The notes: generated from the letters alone by a model not told the origin. Numbered from the stretch's first letter, positions 33,366 through 42,005 are shown. The stretch: 64,000 bases of DNA from Actinomadura chibensis NBRC 106107 (GCF_001552135.1 NZ_BCQP01000016.1:186001-250000); one strand, 5' to 3'. Numbers and translations are program-made.

Positions 33366-34475
33366 ATGAGTTCTGACCGCAGGGATCGTCGGCGGATTCC
33401 CCGGTTCACGCTGTCGGGGGTCGCCGACGCCGAAATCAGCGCGCATCCCTTCTCGACCGGCGACGGCCTGGGCCTGAACCTCACCCGGTTCCGCCGCCGC
33501 GAATGCGACGACGTGGTCCTGCTGATCCACGGGATCTCGTGCTCGTCGGACATGTTCATCATGCCGGAGCACACCAACCTGGTGAATTTCCTGCACGACG
33601 CCGGGTTCGGCGACGTGTGGACGCTCGACTTCCGGATGAGCGCGCGTTTCCCGTACAACTCCGAGACCCACCGCTACAACCTCGACGACATCGCCCACTA
33701 CGACCACCCTGCGGCGCTCGCCGAACTGCGCCGCCATGTGGGCGGCAGGCGCGTCCACGTCATCGCGCACTGCCTGGGCGCGGTGTCGTTCTCCATGGCC
33801 CTGGCCGCCGGGACGGTCTCCGATGTCACCAGCCTGACCTGCAACAGCGCCTCACTCGTCGTGCGGACGCCGCGCTGGTCGAAGCTGAAGCTCGGCTACG
33901 CGCCGCCGATCGTGGAGTACCTCCTCGGGCCGTACCAGCTCGACCCGCGCTATTCGACCGCGCCCGTCCTGACCCGCGGCTGGATGCTCGCCAAGGCGAT
34001 CAGGCCGTTCCACCGCTCGTGCGACGAGCCCGCCTGCCACATGCTCGGCTTCATGTGGGGCGGCGGAAAACCCATTTTCACGCACGAGAAGATGTCGCCC
34101 GTCACCCATGCCCGGCTGACCGACCTGTTCGGCGTGTGCAACCTCAATTACTTCCGCCAGGTCCACAGAATGGTCGAGGCGGGACGCGCGGTGAAATACG
34201 ACCGCCGCGACTCGCGGCACAGGGATCTACCGGACGACTACCTCGCGGCCGCCGCCCGCGCCACGACGCCGATCCTGTTCCTCACCGGGGACCGGAACCA
34301 CGTGTTCACCGACTCGAACGTCGTCTGCCACCGGCGGCTCGAAGCGGTCGCGCCCGGCCTCCACGAACTGGCGGTCCTGCCCGGATACGGGCACCAGGAC
34401 CCGTTCATGGGCGCCCGCGCCGACACCGAGGTGTTCCCGCAGATCCTCGATTTCCTGAAGCGGAAAGCGGGTTAG
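33366..34475 (+). CDS. Alpha/beta hydrolase with a cysteine nucleophile
   Basis: This 369-residue alpha/beta hydrolase begins its core at VVLLIHGISCSSDMFIMPEH. The nucleophile elbow reads VHVIAHCLGAVSF, with Cys136 where serine is usual. Asp309 (LTGDRNHVF) and His343 (GYGHQDPF) complete a possible triad. A Cys nucleophile in a G/A-H-C-x-G elbow recalls polyhydroxyalkanoate synthases and the hydrolase-like domain fused to some cholesterol-oxidase-type GMC proteins. It could be an acyltransferase, a thioesterase or a hydrolase. It is a monocistronic gene with GGAG before the ATG, ended by the strong hairpin at 34486-34523. Confidence 0.7.
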   Translation: MSSDRRDRRRIPRFTLSGVADAEISAHPFSTGDGLGLNLTRFRRRECDDVVLLIHGISCSSDMFIMPEHTNLVNFLHDAGFGDVWTLDFRMSARFPYNSETHRYNLDDIAHYDHPAALAELRRHVGGRRVHVIAHCLGAVSFSMALAAGTVSDVTSLTCNSASLVVRTPRWSKLKLGYAPPIVEYLLGPYQLDPRYSTAPVLTRGWMLAKAIRPFHRSCDEPACHMLGFMWGGGKPIFTHEKMSPVTHARLTDLFGVCNLNYFRQVHRMVEAGRAVKYDRRDSRHRDLPDDYLAAAARATTPILFLTGDRNHVFTDSNVVCHRRLEAVAPGLHELAVLPGYGHQDPFMGARADTEVFPQILDFLKRKAG

Positions 34476-34485
34476 CAAGGAAAAG

Positions 34486-34523
34486 CGCCGGAGAGTCCGT
34501 GGCGGGGCACGGGCTCTCCGGCG
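34486..34523. terminator. Strong hairpin terminator between convergent hydrolase genes
   Basis: A 16-bp stem (CGCCGGAGAG-T-CCGTG with its complement, one G-U pair) closes a 6-base loop. On the minus strand it is followed by TTTTCCTT, so it is a good intrinsic terminator for the gene ending at 34534, and a stem for the gene ending at 34475. Confidence 0.85.
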
Positions 34524-34533
34524 TCGTCAGCTC

Positions 34534-35511
34534 CTACCGTGAATGCTTGCGCACGAACGCGCGGAGGACGGGGTTGTAAACGTCCGACCGCTCCCATTGC
34601 GGCGCGTGACCGCATTCGTTCGCCACCACCGTCTCCACGTCGCGGAAATGGCCCGCCATGATCCGCTGGACGCTCGGCGGGCTGTAGAGGTCGGCGTCCC
34701 CCCAGATCAGCAGGGTCGGCACCCGCACCCGCCGCTTCACGTCCGCCCAGGTGAACGTGTTCTCGTTGCCCTGGTCGACGTCGCTGTTGCGGGCGCGGTG
34801 GTGGATCTCGACCCATGCCGCCGTCCCGGCCACGTTGATCGCGCGGTAGGACGGCCCGAGCTCGATGAAGTCGGCGGGCATGTCGGAGAAGCCGGGCGGC
34901 CGGAGCCGCTTCAGCATGTCCTTGTAGTCCTGGTCCTGCGCCCCGGTGAGGCTGCCGCTGATGACGAGGCCGAGCAGCCGCTCCGGGTGGGACAGCGCGT
35001 AGTCGAGGGCCACTCCCCCGCCCGCCGCCACGCCCACGGCGTGGAACTTGCGGATGCCGAGGTGCTCGACGAGCGCGTGCAGGTCGCCGGTGCCGGTGCC
35101 CGGGTCGTCGGCGGGCGGCGCGTCCGACTTGAAGTGCCCGCGCCGCGAGTAGCCGATGACGCGAAACCCGGCCTTCGCGAGGTACGGCTGCTGGTACGGC
35201 CAGCTCTCCGCGCTGCCGCTGTAGGGGTGCAGCAGGACGATCGGCGTGCCGCGGCCCCCGGTGTCCCAGTACCAGACGCGTCCGCCGGGCACCGGGGCGT
35301 AGCCCTCGGTGGCCGGGGCCTGCGGCGGGATCGGGATGATCGGCAGCGGCGAGTCCGGCCGGGGCGCGCCGCCGCCCGCGGCGAACGCGCTCCCCCCGGT
35401 CGCGGCGAACGCGGCGCCGCCCGCCGCGAGCGCCGCCGCCCCGCCGAGCAGGCCGCGGCGGCCGAGTCCCGGCTCCGCCCATTTTCGCAGGGCTCTTTCG
35501 CTGGTCGTCAT
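34534..35511 (-). CDS. Tat-exported alpha/beta hydrolase lacking the usual Ser nucleophile
   Basis: This 325-residue protein has a Tat signal (LGRRGLLGGAAALAAGG, cleaved near residue 45) and an alpha/beta-hydrolase domain. Motifs include IVLLHPYSGSAESWPYQQPY, a strand VIGYSRRGHFKSDAPP, the acid-containing LLIWGDADLYSPPS and the late His in NECGHAPQWE. The nucleophile elbow reads VGVAAGGGVALDYAL, so Ala162 takes the place of Ser. Some hydrolase-fold enzymes (lyases, cofactor-free dioxygenases) work without Ser, and the protein may also be a binding protein. SD AGGAGG lies just upstream. It is ended by the hairpin at 34486-34523. Confidence 0.75.
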   Translation of the reverse strand: MTTSERALRKWAEPGLGRRGLLGGAAALAAGGAAFAATGGSAFAAGGGAPRPDSPLPIIPIPPQAPATEGYAPVPGGRVWYWDTGGRGTPIVLLHPYSGSAESWPYQQPYLAKAGFRVIGYSRRGHFKSDAPPADDPGTGTGDLHALVEHLGIRKFHAVGVAAGGGVALDYALSHPERLLGLVISGSLTGAQDQDYKDMLKRLRPPGFSDMPADFIELGPSYRAINVAGTAAWVEIHHRARNSDVDQGNENTFTWADVKRRVRVPTLLIWGDADLYSPPSVQRIMAGHFRDVETVVANECGHAPQWERSDVYNPVLRAFVRKHSR

Positions 35512-35535
35512 TCCTGACCTCCTCAGTCTCGACCT

Positions 35536-35566
35536 CGGGTGTCCGCGCCTCAGCGCGCGGCACCCG
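35536..35566 (-). terminator. Hairpin after the nitronate monooxygenase gene
   Basis: CGGGTG-TC-CGCGC pairs with GCGCG-CGG-CACCCG around a 4-base loop. It lies 31 bases beyond the stop of the last gene of the minus-strand CoA operon and 25 bases upstream of the hydrolase start. Confidence 0.5.
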
Positions 35567-35596
35567 GCCGCTCTCCCCCGAAGCTCCGTGCGCGTC

Positions 35597-36583
35597 CTAC
35601 CTGGACGGGATCGGCGCCGCCGCCGGCCGCACCGCCGGCAGCCGTCCGATCGCGGCGGCGTACTCCTCCACCAGCCGCTCGACGATCCGCGCCGCGGGCA
35701 GGACCGCGTCGATGAGGCCCGCCGACTGCCCCATCTCGACCTTGCCGCCCTCGACGTCGCCGTCGACGGCGGCCGTGCGCAGGCTGGCGGCGGTGAACGC
35801 GGCGCGGCGCCGCTCCAGGTCGGCGCCTGCGCTCTCCAGCTCCAGCATCCGCTCGGCGAAGCCGTTGGCCCGCACCCGGATCAGCCCGAGGCCGCGGCCC
35901 ACCGTCCGGGTGTCGCCGATCCCGGCCGCGAGCACCGCCTCCTTGTAGGCGGGGTGCACGTTGGCCTCGACGCTGGCGAGGAAGCGCGTGCCGAACTGCG
36001 CGGCGCCGCAGCCGAGGGCCAGCGCGGCGGCGAGGCCCGCGCCGTCCGCGAACCCGCCCGAGGCGACCACCGGGACGCCGGGGAACCGCCGCGTCACCGC
36101 GCGCGCCGTGACCAGCGTGGAGACGAGCCCGGCGGGCGGGTGGCCGCCCGCCTCCGCGCCGACGACGACGAGGCCGTCGACCCCGGCGTCCACGGCCTTG
36201 GCCGCGTGCTCCTCGGACGCCACGACGTGCAGGCAGATCGTCCCGATGTCCTTGAAGCGGCTCAGGTAGCGGCGCGGGCCGCCCTGCGACGCGATCAGCA
36301 CCGGGATGCGCCGGGCCGCGAGCAGGTCGATGACCTCGTCGGCGCCCGTCCGGTACAGCGGCAGGTTCACCGCGTAGGGGCGGTCGGTGCCCGCCGCGAC
36401 CTCGCCGATCGCCCGGTCGAGGTCGGGCAGCCGCATCGGCCCGGCGGCGACCACGCCGAGGCCCCCGGCGTTCGACACCGCGAGCGGCAGCCGCGAGTCC
36501 GACGACGCCCACGACATGCCCGCCTGGACGATCGGCAGGTCGCAGCCGAGCAGCCGGGTGACGGCGGTCTCGATCACGCTCAT
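35597..36583 (-). CDS. Nitronate monooxygenase-like FMN protein
   Basis: This 328-residue TIM barrel has the NMO/2-nitropropane dioxygenase pattern: LPIVQAGMSWASSDSRLPLA, VSNAGGLGVV, the FMN phosphate site VVVGAEAGGH and VVASGGFADGAGLAAALALG with AAQFGTRFLAS. Related proteins act on alkyl nitronates or, in some operons, as FMN-dependent enoyl reductases or dehydrogenases. Being the last gene of a CoA-metabolism operon, it may act as an oxidoreductase on an acyl-CoA rather than on nitronates. It overlaps the acyl-CoA ligase stop by ATGA. Confidence 0.85.
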   Translation of the reverse strand: MSVIETAVTRLLGCDLPIVQAGMSWASSDSRLPLAVSNAGGLGVVAAGPMRLPDLDRAIGEVAAGTDRPYAVNLPLYRTGADEVIDLLAARRIPVLIASQGGPRRYLSRFKDIGTICLHVVASEEHAAKAVDAGVDGLVVVGAEAGGHPPAGLVSTLVTARAVTRRFPGVPVVASGGFADGAGLAAALALGCGAAQFGTRFLASVEANVHPAYKEAVLAAGIGDTRTVGRGLGLIRVRANGFAERMLELESAGADLERRRAAFTAASLRTAAVDGDVEGGKVEMGQSAGLIDAVLPAARIVERLVEEYAAAIGRLPAVRPAAAPIPSR

Positions 36584-38271
36584 CGTGCTCCGCCCTTCCG
36601 GGGGGCGGCCCCCGAGCCCTCGGCCAGCAGGCGGCGGGCGTGGTCGGCGAGGTGCCGTTTCGGCACCTTCGAGCTGGCCGTCATGCCGAACTCCTCGAAG
36701 CTCGCGACCACGTGGACGTGGCGCGGCACCTTGAACCCGGCGAGGCGCTCGCGGGTCCAGGCGGCGACCTCGTCCGGCTCGACCCGGTGGCCGTCGGCGG
36801 GGACGACGAACGCGAACGGGACCTCCATCAGCCGGTCGTCCGGCACGCCGACCACCGCCGCCTGCCGGATGCCGGGATGGTGGTGCAGGACGTCCTCGAT
36901 CTCGGTCGGCGAGACGTTCTCCCCGCCGACCCGGATGACCTCCTTGGCCCGTCCGACGAACTCCAGCCGCCCGTCGGGGCCGAGGCGGCCGAGGTCGCCG
37001 GTGCGCAGCCAGCCGTCCGGCGACAGCGCCCGCGCGGTCTCGTCCGGCATCTCGAAGTAGCCGCGCATGACGTTCCAGCCGCGGACGAGGATCTCCCCGA
37101 CGCCGCCGGGCGGGACGTCCCGTCCGGTGGCCGGGTCGTGCACGCGGACCTCGACGCCGGGCTCGGGCAGCATCCGGCCGGAGAGCCGCACGTCCGCGGG
37201 CTCCCACCAGGCCGACTGCGCCACGTTCGGCGACGCCTCCGACAGCCCGTAGCCGACGACGCACTCGGCCGCGCCGAGCTCGGTCGCGATGCGCCGGACG
37301 ACGGCGGGCGACGCCGCCGCCCACGCCCCGCGCAGCCGCAGCCGCCGCCGGGGCAGGTCCGGGTGGTTCAGCAGCATCAGGGCGATGGTGTCGTTGCCGG
37401 AGAAGTGGGTGCAGCGCTCGTCCTCGATGAGGCGGAGCGCCTCGCCGGGCTCGAACCTGTCCATCGTCACGATGGTCGCGGCGTGCTGGAGGGACGCGAG
37501 GACGGTCAGCGTGCTGCCCGCCGCGTGGAAGAAGGGGCGCGCGCTGTGGAACCGGTCGCCGGGACGCAGCCCGAGCCGCGCGCCCGAGAAGAAGGCGTCG
37601 GCGCACATGCCGCGCTGGGTCAGCAGCACGCCCTTCGGGTGGGACGTCGTCCCGGACGTGTACTGGATCAGCAGGACGTCGTCCGGTGTGCCGCACGGCT
37701 CCGCCGGCGGAGCGGTGCTCGCGCGGAAGTCGTCCCAGGAGCGGGCGGCGGCGGGGACGTCCGAGCCGAGCACCACCACCGTCCGCAGGTCGGGCAGCGC
37801 GGGGTCGGGCAGGGCCGAGTCGGCGGCGGGGCAGATCTCCCGCAGCACCGCGACGAAGTCGATGTTCAGGAACCGGTCGGCGACGAACAGCATCGAGGAC
37901 CGCGACTGCCGCAGCGCGTACGCGATCTCCGGGGCCCGCCACCGGGTGTTGACCGGCACGGTCACCGCGCCCAGCGAGCCGATGGCGAGGAAGAGCGCGA
38001 CCCATTCCGGCCCGTTGCCGAGGCAGACGGCCACGTGGTCGCCGCGCCGGACGCCCGCCGCCGCCAGCCCCGCCCGCACGGCCGCGACCTCCTCGGCCAG
38101 CGCGGCGTAGGTGATCCGGCCGCGCGGGGTGACGACGGCCTCGACGTCGCCCGCGACGGCCGCCGCGCGGCGCAGCGCCTCGTGGACGGTCAGCGGGCAC
38201 ACCCCGGCCAGCTCGTCGGCCGATGCGTCGGCCGGTGCGTCGGCTCGGGCGTTCGCGGTCCGCGGTTCCAT
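36580..38271 (-). CDS. Acyl-CoA ligase (ANL family), second copy
   Basis: This 563-residue enzyme has YTSGTTSHPKGVLLT, GYGLSEASPN, GWLRTGDLGRLGPD, GRAKEVIRVGGENVSP and the catalytic Lys in TASSKVPKRHL. An Ala/Asp-rich N-terminal extension of about 25 residues precedes the core. It activates a carboxylic acid with ATP and CoA. The sequence is typical of medium- or long-chain or aromatic acid ligases, and its place in the operon suggests it activates the acid made from the aldehyde. It ends overlapping the NMO-like gene by ATGA. Confidence 0.88.
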   Translation of the reverse strand: MEPRTANARADAPADASADELAGVCPLTVHEALRRAAAVAGDVEAVVTPRGRITYAALAEEVAAVRAGLAAAGVRRGDHVAVCLGNGPEWVALFLAIGSLGAVTVPVNTRWRAPEIAYALRQSRSSMLFVADRFLNIDFVAVLREICPAADSALPDPALPDLRTVVVLGSDVPAAARSWDDFRASTAPPAEPCGTPDDVLLIQYTSGTTSHPKGVLLTQRGMCADAFFSGARLGLRPGDRFHSARPFFHAAGSTLTVLASLQHAATIVTMDRFEPGEALRLIEDERCTHFSGNDTIALMLLNHPDLPRRRLRLRGAWAAASPAVVRRIATELGAAECVVGYGLSEASPNVAQSAWWEPADVRLSGRMLPEPGVEVRVHDPATGRDVPPGGVGEILVRGWNVMRGYFEMPDETARALSPDGWLRTGDLGRLGPDGRLEFVGRAKEVIRVGGENVSPTEIEDVLHHHPGIRQAAVVGVPDDRLMEVPFAFVVPADGHRVEPDEVAAWTRERLAGFKVPRHVHVVASFEEFGMTASSKVPKRHLADHARRLLAEGSGAAPRKGGAR

Positions 38272-38274
38272 CGC

Positions 38275-39063
38275 TCAGCTCCCCTCCGGTTCCGGCCGCC
38301 TGCCCGCGCGCATGGCCGCGGCGAAGTCCTCGACGCCGCCGCGCCAGCCGCCGTCCGCGAGGCAGCGCTCGATCGCCGCCATCTCGATCCGGATGCCCTT
38401 CGCGAGGTCGGTCTCCGCGCCGAGGTCGACGGCCTGCTTGGTCAGCGCCATCGCGAGGCGCGGCGCGCCCGCGATCGTCGCGGCGAGCTCCGCTCCCGTC
38501 GCCAGCAGCTCGGCGGCGGGGACCGTCCGGGCGACGAGGCCGACGGCGACGGCCTCGGCGGCGGGCATCGTCCTGGACGTGAACAGCAGCTCCTTCGCGC
38601 GGCGCTTGCCGACGACGCGCTGGAGCCGCTGCGTCGCGCCGACCGTCCCCCAGTGCGGCTCGGGGAACCGGAACGTCGCGTCGTCGGCGGCGACGATGAA
38701 GTCGCAGGACATGGCGATCTCGCCGCCGGAGCCGACGACCGGGCCGTGGACCAGGGCCACCACGGGCTTCGCGCACCGTTCGATCGCCTCGTAGGCGGCG
38801 AAGGAGGCCAGGCGCCGGGCGCGCACCCAGCCCTCGTCGCGGCCCTTGCGCTCCTTGAGGTCGGCGCCCGCGCAGAACGCGGGCCCCGCCGCCCGCAGCA
38901 GCACGGCCCCGATGTCGTCGGCGGCGTCCAGCCGCGCGAACACCTCGTTCAGCCGGTGGCACATGGCGAGGTTCAGCGCGTTGCGGGACTCCGGCCGGTT
39001 CAGCACGACGTGCGCGACGCCGTCCGCCTCCTCCACCAGCACCGGGTCGTCGGTGGCGCCCAT
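38275..39063 (-). CDS. Enoyl-CoA hydratase/isomerase family protein (first)
   Basis: This 262-residue crotonase-fold protein has the oxyanion-hole stretches FCAGADLKERK and VHGPVVGSGGEIAMSCDF. The likely catalytic Glu pair appears in FRFPEPHWGTVGATQRL and KRRAKELLFTSRTM, so hydratase activity is plausible. It should add water to or isomerise an enoyl-CoA in a beta-oxidation-like route. The gene is separated from the ligase by 3 bases and from the CoA transferase by 1 base, in a tight operon. Confidence 0.88.
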   Translation of the reverse strand: MGATDDPVLVEEADGVAHVVLNRPESRNALNLAMCHRLNEVFARLDAADDIGAVLLRAAGPAFCAGADLKERKGRDEGWVRARRLASFAAYEAIERCAKPVVALVHGPVVGSGGEIAMSCDFIVAADDATFRFPEPHWGTVGATQRLQRVVGKRRAKELLFTSRTMPAAEAVAVGLVARTVPAAELLATGAELAATIAGAPRLAMALTKQAVDLGAETDLAKGIRIEMAAIERCLADGGWRGGVEDFAAAMRAGRRPEPEGS

Positions 39064-39064
39064 G

Positions 39065-40255
39065 TCAGACCGTCCCTTCTTCGCGCAGCCGGGCCACGTC
39101 CGCCCGGTCCATGCCGAGGAGGCCGGTGAGCACGTCCTCGGTGTCGGCGCCGAGCAGCGGCGGGACGCCCGGCTCGGGGTACTCGCGGCCGTCCAGGCGC
39201 AGCGGCGTGCGCAGCGCGCCGAACTCGCCCTCGACGGGGTGGTCGAAGCTGCCCACCATCCGGCGGGCCGCGGTGTGCGGGTCGGCGAGCGCCTCGCGGG
39301 CCGAGTTCACCTCCCCGGCGGGGACGTCGACCGCGCGCAGTTCCGCCGCGAGGTCGTTCCGCGTCCTGCGGGCGATGGCGGCGGCGAGCGCGGCCGTCAC
39401 CCGTCCGCGCTGCTTGAGCCGTCCGGCGTTGGCGGCGAGGTCGGGGTCGGCGGCCAGCTCCGGCAGGTCGAGCACCCGGCACAGCGGGCCCCAGTGCTGG
39501 TCGCTGCAGCTGATGTGCAGCCAGCCGCCGTCGGCGCACTGGAACGCGGCGGACGGGACCCGGCCCGGGTGCTCGGTGCCGGTGCGGGACGGGTCCTCGT
39601 CCAGCGCGAAGATCCGCGCGGCGGCCAGCGCGAGCAGGCTCGTCTGGACGTCCATCATCGCGAGGTCGACGTGCGAGCCGCGGCCGTCCGCGCCCCGGCC
39701 GAGGAGCCCGGTGAGGACGGCGATGGCGATCCACAGCCCGGACGTCATGTCGGAGATCGGGACGCCGACCTTCGCGGGCGGCGTGTCCGGGTGGCCGGTG
39801 AGCGACATGATCCCGGACAGCGCCTGGAAGACGGTGTCGTAGCCCTTGCGGTCCGAGTACGGCCCGGACTGCCCGAAACCGGTGCTGGACACGTAGACCA
39901 GGCGCGGGTTGCGCTCCGCCAGCGCCGCGTAGCCGAGCCCGTACTTGTCCATGGTGCCGGGCATGAAGTTCTCCACCACGACGTCGGCGCGGTCGGCCAG
40001 CTCGCGGGCGATGTCCTGGCCGCGCGGGGAGCTCAGGTCGAGCGTCACCGACCGCTTGCCCCGGTTGACGGAGAAGAAGTAGGCGCTCTCGCCGCCGGGC
40101 AGGCGCGGCTCGAACGTCCGGGTCTCGTCGCCGCGCCGGGGCCGCTCGATCTTGATGACGTCGGCGCCGAGCTCGGCGAGGATCTGGGTGGCGAGCGGAC
40201 CGGCGAGGACGCGGGTGAAGTCCAGGACGGTCACGCCCCGCAGCGGCGCCGTCAT
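39065..40255 (-). CDS. Family III CoA transferase (CaiB/BaiF)
   Basis: This 396-residue CoA transferase has LDFTRVLAGPLATQILAELG and ADVIKIERPRRGDETR, and the catalytic Asp is in LAMMDVQTSLLALAA. Family III enzymes move CoA between acids without ATP. Human SUGCT, a glutarate CoA transferase, belongs to this group, so glutarate-like or hydroxymethylglutarate-type acids are possible substrates. It sits between two enoyl-CoA hydratases. Overlap with the second hydratase is ATGA. Confidence 0.92.
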   Translation of the reverse strand: MTAPLRGVTVLDFTRVLAGPLATQILAELGADVIKIERPRRGDETRTFEPRLPGGESAYFFSVNRGKRSVTLDLSSPRGQDIARELADRADVVVENFMPGTMDKYGLGYAALAERNPRLVYVSSTGFGQSGPYSDRKGYDTVFQALSGIMSLTGHPDTPPAKVGVPISDMTSGLWIAIAVLTGLLGRGADGRGSHVDLAMMDVQTSLLALAAARIFALDEDPSRTGTEHPGRVPSAAFQCADGGWLHISCSDQHWGPLCRVLDLPELAADPDLAANAGRLKQRGRVTAALAAAIARRTRNDLAAELRAVDVPAGEVNSAREALADPHTAARRMVGSFDHPVEGEFGALRTPLRLDGREYPEPGVPPLLGADTEDVLTGLLGMDRADVARLREEGTV

Positions 40256-40992
40256 GCGCCCGCCCCGGGGAACCCGCGCATGATCGCGTTGACGTCGCCG
40301 CCGGCCCGCATGGCCTCCGCGAACGGCAGGTCGGCGACCCGGTGGAACAGGCTCTTGGCCGCCGCCATGGCGAGCGGGTTCACCTCGGCCCAGCCCGCGG
40401 CGATCTCCAACCCGGCGGCGAGCGCGTCCGCGGGCTCGGTCACCCGGTTGGCGAGGCCGAGGTCGGCCAGCTCGGCGGCGGACAGGATCCGGCCGGTGCT
40501 GACCAGCTCGAACGCCAGCTTGCGTCCGAAGTGCCGCTGCAGCCCGGTCATCACGATCGCGGGGACGATCGAGTGCCGCAGCTCCGGGTAGCCGAACTTC
40601 ACGTCGGACGCGGCGACCATCATGTCGCAGCCGATGGCGAGCCCCGCCCCGCCGCCCATCGCCGCGCCGCGCACGACGGACACGACGGGCTTGGAGAGCT
40701 GCTGCAGCATCATCTGCGTGCGGGTCGTCAGCTCGGCCCGCCGGACGACGGCGCGCTGGTTCGCCGGGGTGAGGTCGGCGAACTCCTTGAGGTCGGCTCC
40801 GGCGCAGAAGGCCCGTCCCTCGCCGGTGAGGACGACGGCGCGGACCGCCTCGTCCTCGTCGGCGGCGCGCAGCGCGTCGTGCAGGGCGCGGGTGAGCGCG
40901 GTGTCGAGCGCGTTGAGCTTGGCCGGACGGTTCATCCGCAGCACCCGCACGGGGCCGCGGTCGTCCACGAGGAGGACTTCGGACTCAGCCAT
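40252..40992 (-). CDS. Enoyl-CoA hydratase/isomerase family protein (second)
   Basis: This 246-residue crotonase has AFCAGADLKEFADL and VRGAAMGGGAGLAIGCDMMV as the oxyanion-hole strands, and Glu candidates in FGYPELRHSIVPA and KLAFELVSTG. It is distinct from the first copy (different surrounding residues), so the operon likely handles two successive acyl-CoA steps. Its start overlaps the HMG-CoA-lyase-like stop by 8 bases. Confidence 0.88.
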   Translation of the reverse strand: MAESEVLLVDDRGPVRVLRMNRPAKLNALDTALTRALHDALRAADEDEAVRAVVLTGEGRAFCAGADLKEFADLTPANQRAVVRRAELTTRTQMMLQQLSKPVVSVVRGAAMGGGAGLAIGCDMMVAASDVKFGYPELRHSIVPAIVMTGLQRHFGRKLAFELVSTGRILSAAELADLGLANRVTEPADALAAGLEIAAGWAEVNPLAMAAAKSLFHRVADLPFAEAMRAGGDVNAIMRGFPGAGA

Positions 40993-41932
40993 GCGCCGCC
41001 GCCTTCTTTCCGACGAGTCCGAACCCGGCCCGCGCGACCATGCTGTGCAGCGGGCGGCCGAGCGCCCGCTCGCAGCGCTCCGACGCCGCCATGACCGCGT
41101 CGAGGTCGAGCCCGGTGCGCACGCCCTCGGACTCCAGCAGGTTCACGAGGTCCTCGGTGCTGACGTTCCCGGTCATCCCCTGCCCATATTGGATCTTGGC
41201 GGGGTGGCCGCCGACCCCGCCGAACGAACTGTCGAAGTCGCGGCACCCGGCCTCCAGCGCGGCGAAGCAGTTGGCGAGCCCGCTGCCCCGCGTGTTGTGG
41301 AAGTGCGCGACGATCGGCGGCGCGGGCCCGCCCGCCGCCGTGATCCGCCTGAACATGCTCTTGACGGTGGTCGGCGTCGCGAGGCCGGTGGTGTCGCCGA
41401 GCGTCACGAGGTCCACGCCGAGGTCGGCGAAGCGGGCCGCGTCGGCGGCGACGACGCCGGGGTCGACGGCGCCCTCGAACGGGCAGCCGAACGCCACCGA
41501 GACCACCCCGACGAGCCGGAAGCGGCCGGCGGCGAGCCGCACCATTTCGGTCACCCGCGCCCACTGCCCTTCGCGGGTGGTGCGCATGTTGCGCTCGGTG
41601 TGGGACTCGGTGGCCGAGACGAGCAGGCTCAGCTCGTGGGCGCCGTGCCCGGCGTCCAGATCGGCGATGGCACGTTCCACCGCGCGGACGTTGGGGCAGG
41701 TGGCCTTGTAGGCGACCCCGGCGCGGCGGGGCAGCCCGGCGAGCACCGCGCTCGCGTCGCGGAGCGCCGGCACCCGCTCGGGATGGCCGTAGCCGGTCGC
41801 TTCGATCCTGGTGAAGCCCGCGTCGGCGAAGGCCCCGATCAGCTCGATCTTGACGTCGGTCGGGACGTGGGCGCTCTCGTGCTGGAGCCCGTCGCGGGCG
41901 AAGCACTCGCAGATCGTCGCGTGGTCGGCCAT
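40985..41932 (-). CDS. HMG-CoA lyase-like TIM-barrel lyase
   Basis: This 315-residue DRE-TIM-family protein has the metal Asp in CFARDGLQHE and metal His pair in VAHFHNTRGSG. The lid cysteine loop that in HMG-CoA lyase reads G-G-C-P is here GGVGGHPAKIQYGQG, with His243 in place of the catalytic Cys. It may cleave a branched 3-hydroxy-acyl-CoA by another acid/base residue, or act on a different substrate. ATG 41932 has GGAGG at 9 bases. It heads a six-gene operon and has a MarR-type operator over its promoter. Confidence 0.82.
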   Translation of the reverse strand: MADHATICECFARDGLQHESAHVPTDVKIELIGAFADAGFTRIEATGYGHPERVPALRDASAVLAGLPRRAGVAYKATCPNVRAVERAIADLDAGHGAHELSLLVSATESHTERNMRTTREGQWARVTEMVRLAAGRFRLVGVVSVAFGCPFEGAVDPGVVAADAARFADLGVDLVTLGDTTGLATPTTVKSMFRRITAAGGPAPPIVAHFHNTRGSGLANCFAALEAGCRDFDSSFGGVGGHPAKIQYGQGMTGNVSTEDLVNLLESEGVRTGLDLDAVMAASERCERALGRPLHSMVARAGFGLVGKKAAAHG

Positions 41933-41988
41933 GCGCGTCCAGCCTCCTAGGGGAGCGTCGAGGTCGTCACGGGAGGAATATAGCCTAC

Positions 41989-42005
41989 TGTTGACAACAT
42001 CAACA
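41989..42005. promoter_or_regulatory. MarR-type operator 1, in front of the HMG-CoA-lyase-like operon
   Basis: TGTTGA and TCAACA are spaced by 5 bases; the minus strand reads TGTTGATGTTGTCAACA. It lies 57 bases before the lyase ATG, overlapping the promoter (a TATATT on the minus strand at 41977-41982 is a good -10). The site is matched at 16 of 17 positions by the site at 57398. Confidence 0.75.

Noticed and set aside
36584..38962. Long minus-strand upstream extension of the nitronate monooxygenase frame
   Set aside because: It runs through the acyl-CoA ligase and hydratase genes out of frame; the ATG at 36583 with ATGA overlap is the real start.
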